Positions 7,899-12,631 of a DNA stretch of 12,631 nt are shown piece by piece. The notes beneath the pieces are model-generated. The model searched no databases. It saw only the letters and a list, made by a program, of their open reading frames with translations, and had not been told where the DNA came from. Position numbers and translations under genes: made by a program. Numbering within the stretch: position 1 is the stretch's first letter; every line of letters begins with the position of its first letter. Origin of the DNA: Desulfatitalea sp. (GTDB lineage Bacteria > Desulfobacterota > Desulfobacteria > Desulfobacterales > Desulfosarcinaceae); the NCBI GenBank assembly GCA_013041835.1, contig JABDRH010000026.1:1-12631 (forward strand). The letters are read 5' to 3'.

Positions 7899-8687
7899 TC
7901 AAATAAACAGCATTCCGCCATCGAGCAGGATCGACTGACCGGTCATGGCATTCGATTCCGACGAGGCGAGGTAAACCGCAAGGTGGCCACAGTCGGCGAC
8001 ATTGAGATAATGCCCCATGGGCACACGTTTTATCAATTCCGTTCGAATAACGTCAGGCGTTGTATTATTTAATGCGGCGTGCTCCTTTTCGAACTGGTCG
8101 ACCAAATCGGTCTGCACCAGGCCAGGACAGATCGCATTGATGGAAATGCCCTGGCCAGCGTGTTCGAGTGCCGCACAGCGCGTCATCCCGACCATGCCGT
8201 GCTTGGCCACGTTGTAGGCACATTGGTTTTTCGACGCCCACTTCCCGGCTGTCGAGGCGATATTGATGATCTTGCCATAGCCTCTTTCGATCATATGGGG
8301 CATCACTGCCTGCATAAGATGGAAGGGGCCGTGCAAGTTCACCTCCAGGGTGCGGGAAAACTCCTCCGGAGTATAATCCGTAAAGGCGCGGGGAATATAA
8401 ATAGCCGCTCCATTGACCAGAATATCGAGCTGGCCGAATATCTCGATGGTTCGAGAAACAAGATCAAAGCAGGCACCCCGGTCGGAAACATCGACTTGCG
8501 CTATTTCTACCCTCTGCCCATGAGGCACGAGTGTCGCTTTGGCTCTGTCAAGCTTTTGCAAGTTGGTTCCGGCTATCATGACACCCGCGCCCTCGAGCGC
8601 AAAAGCTTCCGCTATCCCGAGTCCGATACCGCCGTTTCCGCCGGTGATCAGGGCTGTACGTTCTTTAAGGCGTTTGCCACGACGCAT
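7899..8687 (-). CDS. Short-chain dehydrogenase/reductase (3-hydroxyacyl / 3-oxoacyl reductase-like)
   Basis: 262 residues, the usual length for classical SDR enzymes, which oxidise or reduce alcohol/ketone pairs with NAD(P). Seen: the Rossmann glycine motif 'TGGNGGIG' (15-22), 'NGAA' (92-95) in place of the common NNAG, structural Asn117 in 'LEVNLHG', and the catalytic set Ser145, Tyr158, Lys162 ('AYNVAKHG') with correct spacing, followed by 'ICPGLVQT'. The C-terminal part, with a long helical insert after 'QTDLV' and the end 'GQSILLDGGM', recalls 3-hydroxybutyrate dehydrogenases and FabG-like enzymes. The substrate cannot be told from sequence. RBS is weak (AGAGGGA about 10 bases before ATG). 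An in-frame TGA lies six codons upstream, so the start is bounded. Confidence 0.9.
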   Translation of the reverse strand: MRRGKRLKERTALITGGNGGIGLGIAEAFALEGAGVMIAGTNLQKLDRAKATLVPHGQRVEIAQVDVSDRGACFDLVSRTIEIFGQLDILVNGAAIYIPRAFTDYTPEEFSRTLEVNLHGPFHLMQAVMPHMIERGYGKIINIASTAGKWASKNQCAYNVAKHGMVGMTRCAALEHAGQGISINAICPGLVQTDLVDQFEKEHAALNNTTPDVIRTELIKRVPMGHYLNVADCGHLAVYLASSESNAMTGQSILLDGGMLFI

Positions 8688-8702
8688 GACTAACAGTCCC
8701 TC

Positions 8703-8786
8703 TCATCTTTTCAGTGCATCGTCTGGGTTCACCCCAATGTTCCAGTACAACTGGAAAGCGTCGTCAATTGGTATATCAATAGTCAT
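8703..8786 (-). CDS. Possible 27-residue mini-ORF upstream of the dehydrogenase
   Basis: Read on the minus strand, ATG at 8786 opens 27 codons ('MTIDIPIDDAFQLYWNIGV' then a short polar end) and stops at TGA (8705-8703), 15 bases before the dehydrogenase ATG and in the same frame. No Shine-Dalgarno sequence is visible (CTAAAAAATG). It contains the small hairpin TTCCAGT-ACA-ACTGGAA (8740-8756). It may be a leader peptide, the remnant of a longer N-terminus, or chance; I do not recognise it. Confidence 0.2.
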   Translation of the reverse strand: MTIDIPIDDAFQLYWNIGVNPDDALKR

Positions 8787-8826
8787 TTTTTAGAAATACC
8801 AAAAGTTGACGAATCCGTAAAAAAAA

Positions 8827-8857
8827 TTGAAACTTTTTTTCGTTTTATGCGTTATAT
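8827..8857 (+). promoter_or_regulatory. Candidate promoter of the cysteine-rich protein gene
   Basis: An A8 tract (8819-8826) is followed by TTGAAA (8827-8832) and, 19 bases on, TTATAT (8852-8857). The spacing is longer than ideal. The -10 overlaps the left arm of an inverted repeat, which would suit regulation. Confidence 0.3.
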
Positions 8858-8894
8858 CATCTATTGTTGTCTGCTTAGGGTGCATATAACGCAT
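8847..8894. promoter_or_regulatory. 11-base inverted repeat in the leader of the cysteine-rich protein gene
   Basis: ATGCGTTATAT (8847-8857) and its exact reverse complement ATATAACGCAT (8884-8894) are separated by 26 bases and end eight bases before the GGAGG ribosome site. This could be a protein operator with two half sites or an RNA stem that influences translation. The sequence alone does not decide. Confidence 0.45.
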
Positions 8895-8911
8895 TTCAAA
8901 TTGGAGGCCTC

Positions 8912-9325
8912 ATGAAATCGATACCGATGTCGCTGGCTGTCTTCGTATTCGTCGCAGTACTTACCGCACCGCTTGGGGCACAGGAAAATCTTGGCAGAAG
9001 GCTGGTCCAAACCTGCAAAGCCGAGATTGAAACCTATTGCCATGATGTCAAGCCGGGCGGGGGACGCATTTTATCTTGCCTGCACGCCCACTCCGACAAG
9101 CTCTCGGAATCATGCGCCGAGGTGGCCAAGGAGGCCGGCGAGGAAGTGAAACTCATGGGCGCGGCCATTGCCCATGTCAAGGAGAATTGCAGCGCGGATC
9201 TGGATCAGTACTGCAAGGGTGTGGCTCCCGGCCGGGGCCGGTTGCTCAAGTGCCTGCAAGACAACGACACCGGCATCAGCCACAAGTGCAAGGATGCCCT
9301 TAAAGAGATCGGTCTGCGGGAGTAA
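8912..9325 (+). CDS. Secreted cysteine-rich protein with two GLG1-type repeats
   Basis: 137 residues. A signal peptide is clear: a short N-terminus, hydrophobic 'LAVFVFVAVLTA', and probable cleavage after Ala23 ('APLGA' then 'QE'), so the mature protein should be periplasmic or exported. The mature part consists of two repeats with identical cysteine spacing: Cys35, 43, 56, 68 and Cys93, 101, 114, 126, each of the form C-x7-C-x12-C-x11-C with a conserved 'YC..V.PG.GR.L.CL' core. This is the cysteine-rich GLG1 (Golgi apparatus protein) repeat, also found in bacterial periplasmic proteins of unknown role. Eight cysteines suggest two disulfides per repeat. RBS GGAGG lies four bases before ATG. 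It is followed by a convergent CPHC thioredoxin-fold gene, which might be functionally related to disulfide handling (inference only). Confidence 0.85.
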   Translation: MKSIPMSLAVFVFVAVLTAPLGAQENLGRRLVQTCKAEIETYCHDVKPGGGRILSCLHAHSDKLSESCAEVAKEAGEEVKLMGAAIAHVKENCSADLDQYCKGVAPGRGRLLKCLQDNDTGISHKCKDALKEIGLRE

Positions 9326-9385
9326 TGCATGCCGGCTTCTTTAGGGTAGGGATTTTGTTGTATGACACGGCTGCGCCGGATCGCA
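9326..9385. other. Short convergent intergenic gap
   Basis: Sixty bases lie between the stops of the cysteine-rich protein gene (plus) and the thioredoxin-fold gene (minus). I see no clear stem with a T-run, so no terminator is called. Confidence 0.4.
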
Positions 9386-10429
9386 TCAATCCGTCCAATC
9401 GGCCAATTCTTCGACGGCGGCGGTCTTGACCGAGGGGTCAAATGCGCCCTCGGCAATGGACGACAGAAGCTGGCGGGCCTGACCGGTACCCGTCTGAGCC
9501 ATGACCTGAACCACATCACCCTGGGCCGAGGCATCCAGTTGACCAAACCGCGACCACAATGGTTGAACGAGGCGCGCGGCGAGGCCGGGCGCCTCGTCGA
9601 CGAGATATTCCACGGTCACCATGGCGCCCAGGCGCACCGACCATCGCGGATGAACCAGCAAATCCAAAAAAGACGGAAAAATCATCGCCTGTTCGATCAT
9701 CATCGTCGATAGACGAGGGGCCTCACCGGCTTCGATGATCTGCCTCAGGCAGCGGGCCGTGAGTTGGGACGGATCGCGCTGGCGGCACTGATCAATGACC
9801 TCAGCCAGATCGATGTGGCCGGTCCAGCGCAGATGACCGTCCAGCACCAGGGTCGGCACGGCCCGAACCCCCTCTTTTTCGGCAGTTTCGGTAAACCGCA
9901 TGCCATCGATAACGGTTACCTGCAAATCAGGAGCAATATCGGCCAGGGCCAGCAGCCCATCCACCGTTAGGGGGCAATGGGGGCACTGCATGGTGATGAA
10001 TAACGTCAGGTCCGCCGGCATTTCGATCCGACGGGCATTTGCTACCAGATCGGCCGCCAGTTGCGATGCATCGGAGGCACCGCGGTTCAAGGCGTTAAAA
10101 AAAGGCGGCAGCTCTTTTCCTTGGGGAACGGCCTGATAGGTAATGTTTTGATGCACGCCAAGGACCAAGGCCGGTGCCCGATCCGCTGCATCCGAATCGG
10201 TCTTGATGGTTACCCCTGGCGCACATCGGCCTAGTTGGTCACAAAAACGGGCCAGCGATGCATCGGCATCGCCTGTACCTTTAAGATAACGGATCGTCAC
10301 AGGTGCCGGATGGGCGGCGGCCCACTGTTGGATGGTGCGTTCGTCCTGGTTGGTCATGCGATGTCCGGGAAAAAAAGTTTTGGGTTGCTCGATCCTAATT
10401 CTTACATTCTTCTGTTCACCACTAATCAT
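9386..10429 (-). CDS. Double thioredoxin-fold protein (CPHC) with HEAT-like C-terminal extension
   Basis: 347 residues from ATG at 10429. Residues ~40-130 resemble a first thioredoxin-like fold without a CxxC pair. Residues ~135-215 form the active one: strand 'LTLFITMQ', redox motif CPHC (149-152), 'VTVIDGMRF', and the cis-proline strand 'VRAVPTLVL' (Pro192). This tandem arrangement recalls the N-terminal domain of AhpF and archaeal/bacterial glutaredoxin-like protein disulfide oxidoreductases, which pass electrons to disulfide substrates. Residues ~220-347 are helical with HEAT-like features ('HPRWSVRLGAMVTVEYLVDE', 'DPSVKTAAVEELADW'), an unusual addition. No signal peptide, so probably cytoplasmic. 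An alternative start at Met25 (10357) begins 'MTNQDERTI' and fits the domain edge better; a possible -10 (TATGAT, 10425-10430) overlapping the first ATG would also favour it. Neither start has a strong RBS. Confidence 0.8.
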   Translation of the reverse strand: MISGEQKNVRIRIEQPKTFFPGHRMTNQDERTIQQWAAAHPAPVTIRYLKGTGDADASLARFCDQLGRCAPGVTIKTDSDAADRAPALVLGVHQNITYQAVPQGKELPPFFNALNRGASDASQLAADLVANARRIEMPADLTLFITMQCPHCPLTVDGLLALADIAPDLQVTVIDGMRFTETAEKEGVRAVPTLVLDGHLRWTGHIDLAEVIDQCRQRDPSQLTARCLRQIIEAGEAPRLSTMMIEQAMIFPSFLDLLVHPRWSVRLGAMVTVEYLVDEAPGLAARLVQPLWSRFGQLDASAQGDVVQVMAQTGTGQARQLLSSIAEGAFDPSVKTAAVEELADWTD

Positions 10430-10454
10430 AGCAAGCTACCATGGCTGAAGGCAA
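10425..10454 (-). promoter_or_regulatory. Possible promoter of the thioredoxin-fold gene
   Basis: The minus strand reads TTGCCT (10454-10449), 18 bases, then TATGAT (10430-10425). If real, transcription would begin after the ATG at 10429 and the true start would be Met25 at 10357. The -35 match is modest. Confidence 0.25.
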
Positions 10455-10472
10455 CCTTTGCCCCAAGGTTGC
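10451..10472. other. Hairpin, 8-base perfect stem
   Basis: GCAACCTT and AAGGTTGC pair around the loop TGCCCC. There is no T-run on either side, so it is not a standard intrinsic terminator. Confidence 0.5.
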
Positions 10473-10494
10473 ATCCGCGAACCGTTGAATCCCG

Positions 10495-10510
10495 CCGGAT
10501 AAATATCCGG
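10495..10510. other. Near-palindrome CCGGATA-AA-TATCCGG
   Basis: Two perfect 7-base arms around two bases. This could be a regulator binding site or a short stem; it lies 22 bases from the preceding hairpin and about 40 bases before the promoter at 10551. Confidence 0.45.
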
Positions 10511-10550
10511 GCCGTTTTGACCGGCAGGTCTTTATTGTGGTATGGGGGCT

Positions 10551-10578
10551 TAGACAAGGGCCTTTGAGTTGCTATAGT
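10551..10578 (+). promoter_or_regulatory. Sigma70-like promoter of the exporter (and probably vgrG)
   Basis: TAGACA (10551-10556), 16 bases, TATAGT (10573-10578): each box is one base from consensus. Transcription would start near 10585 and give a leader of roughly 115 bases before the TTG start of the exporter gene. Confidence 0.45.
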
Positions 10579-10701
10579 TGCGACATCGTGGCACAGTCTC
10601 TTAGCCTTGCTCGCTTACCGAAAAATGTTGGCTCAGGAAATCTTCCTTTCCGTTTTCCGGAAGCCTGTTTGACATCCACCCACTCTGGGAAGGAATAAGC
10701 T
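10579..10701 (+). other. Leader of the exporter gene
   Basis: Holds the ribosome site AAGGA (10690-10694) and a weak stem (CTTCC / GGAAG around 10642-10663). No known riboswitch is recognised. Confidence 0.3.
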
Positions 10702-11448
10702 TTGCTCATAATTTCAGATCCTGTTTTTTATGTCGCCGCCATCCCCTGCGTCCTTCTCTACGGCATGGCGAAGGGTGGCCTCGGCCCCGCGGTGGGCGCC
10801 ATTGTCGTGCCCATCATGAGCCTTGTCATTTCACCGGTCCAGGCCGCGGCCATCTTGCTGCCGATCCTCTGCGTGATAGACATTTTCACCATACGGCGTT
10901 TCTGGGGAAAATTTGACAAGCACCACCTCAAAATCCTTCTCCCGGCGGGCATCGTGGGAATCGTCATTGCCTCCGTGCTCATGGGAACCCTGCCCCCCAA
11001 CGTCATTCGCATGATGATCGGCGTCATCGTCATCCTGTTCTGCCTCAACTACTGGTCCGGTGGGTTGCTCGGAAACAAAAAGGGCGGACGGCTCAGCGGC
11101 TGGCTGTGGGGAACCATCGCGGGATTTACAAGCACCCAGATTCACGCGGGCGGCCCCCCCATCAGCATTTACCTGCTGCCCCAAAATCTCGACAAAATCA
11201 TCCTGATGGGCACCATGGCCATCTTTTTCGCGGTCGTCAATTACCTTAAACTTATCCCCTACACCCTGTTGGGGGCTTTGGATTTGTCGAACCTGCTTAC
11301 CAGCCTGCTGCTCATGCCCTTGGCTCCGGTGGGGGTGAAGCTGGGGTATCTCATCCTTTACAAGGTGTCTCAGAAGGCCATTTACCGGTTTCTCTACATC
11401 GCCTTGTTTCTGTCGGGCATGAAGCTGGTCTATGATGGACTGTTTTAA
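10702..11448 (+). CDS. TauE/SafE family membrane exporter
   Basis: 248 residues, nearly all hydrophobic, with about eight membrane segments (roughly 3-22, 27-50, 74-95, 99-115, 128-146, 159-184, 188-212, 222-245). The N-terminal repeat 'YGMAKGGLGPAVGAIVVPIM' and the second half 'TIAGFTSTQIHAGGPPISIY' are the two signature stretches of the TauE/SafE (sulfite exporter) family. Its characterised members move sulfite, sulfoacetate and similar small organic anions across the inner membrane; the substrate here is unknown. It starts with TTG: an in-frame TAA lies at 10696-10698, AAGGA sits seven bases upstream, and the next ATG (10765) would remove most of the first membrane segment. Its stop codon overlaps the ribosome site of the next gene, so the two are probably co-transcribed. 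Confidence 0.88.
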   Translation: MLIISDPVFYVAAIPCVLLYGMAKGGLGPAVGAIVVPIMSLVISPVQAAAILLPILCVIDIFTIRRFWGKFDKHHLKILLPAGIVGIVIASVLMGTLPPNVIRMMIGVIVILFCLNYWSGGLLGNKKGGRLSGWLWGTIAGFTSTQIHAGGPPISIYLLPQNLDKIILMGTMAIFFAVVNYLKLIPYTLLGALDLSNLLTSLLLMPLAPVGVKLGYLILYKVSQKAIYRFLYIALFLSGMKLVYDGLF

Positions 11449-11461
11449 AAAGGAGTAAGGC

Positions 11462-12631
11462 ATGGTCACATTTCCCCAGGCAAACGCCCCGCGTTTCGTA
11501 TTCAAGGTCGGCGGCAATGAACTGATGGTCGTGGCGTTCAGGTTGGAGGAAAAAGTTTCGACCCCTTTTTGGGCGCTTCTTCAACTGTCGTCGGCAGACG
11601 AACTCCAATTTGAAGACATGGTCGGCAAAATCGGCCTGCTGACCATTGAAAGCGGCCAGGAGGACCGCCACCTGAACGGCATTGTTTACCGGTTCGCCCG
11701 CAAAGGCACCAGCGGCCGTTTTTTCCTCTATGAGGCCCAGGTCGTGCCTCAATTGCAGCTCCTCGGCCTGGACCAGGATTGCCGCATATTCCAGCAAAAA
11801 AGCGTTCCCGACATTGTGCGGGAGGTGCTGGAAGAAAGCGGCATCACCGGAGATCTGTTCGAGTTCCGCCTGCAGGGCAACTATGCGCCGCGAGACTACT
11901 GCGTTCAATACCGGGAAAGCGATCTGGATTTTGTCTCCCGGCTGCTCGAAGGTGAAGGCATCTTCTATTTTTTCGAACATTTTGCCGAAAAGCATCTTCT
12001 CGTCTTCGGCGACGGCACCGTCAATTATCAACCCATTGCCGGCGAACCCAAAGTCATCTTCAATGCCGGAGGCGGCATGGTGGCCGAAGAGGAGGCGGTC
12101 GTCGGTTTCAATGTCGCGCGTCAACTCCGCACCGGCAAATATGCCCTGCGTGATTTCAATTTTCAAAAACCCGATCTGGATCTGACAGCGGACCACACGG
12201 ACCAGGAAAACAAAAAGCGCGAAGTGTATGATTATCCGGGCGTTTATGAAACCACCGAGATTGGAAAGCACCTGGCCAAGGTAAGATTGGAAGAATCGAT
12301 CCTGTTCAAGGACCGGGCCGAGGGCAACAGCGTGGTGCCCCGTTTTGTGCCGGGATTTTGTTTCACGCTGGAAGGCCATGACCTGGATGGTTTCAACGCG
12401 GAGTACCTGTTGACCGGGGTGGTCCATCAGGGCGCCCAGCCCCAGGTGCTGGCCGAAAAAGCGGGACCGGCAGAAGGCACCCGCTATGAGAACCAGTTTA
12501 CCGCCATCCCTGCGGCCGTCACCCTGCGCCCGGAAAGGCAGACGCCCAGACCGGTGGTGGAAGGCGTCCAGACCGCCATTGTGACCGGACCCTCCGGCGA
12601 AGAGATCTATACGGACAAGCATGGCCGGATC
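11462..12631 (+). CDS. vgrG: Type VI secretion system spike protein VgrG (TssI), C-terminus outside window
   Basis: VgrG trimers cap the T6SS tube, are fired into target cells and carry effectors. Seen: 390 codons open to the window edge from ATG at 11462 (RBS AAAAGGAG, seven bases upstream). Residues ~10-100 match the gp27-like N-terminal fold. The family hallmark 'CVQYRESDLDFVSRLLEGEG' begins at Cys147 and continues with 'IFYFFEH'. The last residues, 'AIVTGPSGEEIYTDKHGRI' (~372-390), are the entry into the gp5-like OB-fold and needle domain, which normally continues with a phage-like 'VQFHWD' strand outside the window. Typical VgrGs run to 600 or more residues, so at least a third is missing here, including any C-terminal effector domain. 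It follows the exporter gene after 13 bases with no terminator between them. A 423-codon open frame on the opposite strand is a shadow of this gene. Confidence 0.95.
   Translation, partial: MVTFPQANAPRFVFKVGGNELMVVAFRLEEKVSTPFWALLQLSSADELQFEDMVGKIGLLTIESGQEDRHLNGIVYRFARKGTSGRFFLYEAQVVPQLQLLGLDQDCRIFQQKSVPDIVREVLEESGITGDLFEFRLQGNYAPRDYCVQYRESDLDFVSRLLEGEGIFYFFEHFAEKHLLVFGDGTVNYQPIAGEPKVIFNAGGGMVAEEEAVVGFNVARQLRTGKYALRDFNFQKPDLDLTADHTDQENKKREVYDYPGVYETTEIGKHLAKVRLEESILFKDRAEGNSVVPRFVPGFCFTLEGHDLDGFNAEYLLTGVVHQGAQPQVLAEKAGPAEGTRYENQFTAIPAAVTLRPERQTPRPVVEGVQTAIVTGPSGEEIYTDKHGRI

Noticed and set aside
8731..8741. ACCCCAATGTT, resembling the element end repeat, before the dehydrogenase.
   Set aside because: Only 11 bases match and the sequence then diverges; there is no partner copy nearby, so a remnant cannot be supported.
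11351..12622. A 423-codon open frame on the minus strand.
   Set aside because: It lies opposite the clear VgrG frame and shows no recognisable motifs; it is a by-product of VgrG codon composition.
1..12631. CRISPR arrays, tRNA or rRNA genes.
   Set aside because: No regularly spaced repeat series and no tRNA- or rRNA-like sequence was seen; the only multi-copy repeat is the element end.

Overview
The window looks like chromosomal DNA of a Gram-negative bacterium with about half GC. A type VI secretion VgrG and a signal-peptide-bearing, cysteine-rich periplasmic protein are both Gram-negative traits. The mix of a Tc-type toxin, a TauE/SafE exporter and small redox proteins would suit an environmental deltaproteobacterium (Desulfobacterota). 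That placement is an inference from gene content only; there is no rRNA, tRNA or marker gene to confirm it.

Layout. (1) Positions 1-6262, minus strand: one uninterrupted reading frame of 2087 codons that leaves the window at its left edge. It encodes most of a very large TcA-type (insecticidal toxin complex, ABC toxin A component) protein. It has two peptidoglycan-binding-like repeats and a beta-sandwich at the N-terminus, then the helical shell, the conserved 'AYLTDL' motif, the ABC-toxin region and the start of the neuraminidase-like/receptor-binding region. No stop lies inside the window, so a listing of closed reading frames would miss it. (2) 6263-6953: no intact gene. It holds three copies of a 17-base repeat (two direct, one inverted) that look like ends of a small mobile element, and next to them a decayed, truncated C-terminal piece of a beta-lactamase-like serine hydrolase on the minus strand. 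(3) 6954-7888, plus strand: a 40-residue small ORF translationally coupled by ATGA overlap to an aldo/keto-reductase-fold protein that lacks the usual catalytic tetrad. (4) 7899-8687, minus strand, convergent: an intact short-chain dehydrogenase, preceded in the same frame by a 27-codon mini-ORF. (5) 8912-9325, plus: a secreted protein of two matching four-cysteine (GLG1-type) repeats, with an inverted repeat across its probable promoter/leader. (6) 9386-10429, minus: a double-thioredoxin-fold CPHC protein with a helical, HEAT-like C-terminal extension. (7) 10702-11448 and 11462-end, plus: a TauE/SafE-type membrane exporter starting with TTG, followed 13 bases later by the VgrG spike protein, cut by the right edge. 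A good sigma70-like promoter lies at 10551-10578.

How they fit together. The two ends of the window carry parts of two different protein-delivery machines: a Tc toxin translocation pore and a T6SS spike. They are separated by small, mostly redox or periplasmic genes in changing orientations, with signs of insertion and gene decay. This reads as an accessory region assembled in pieces rather than one operon. The TcB/TcC partners (expected to the left of position 1) and the VgrG-associated effector (expected to the right of 12631) are outside the window.
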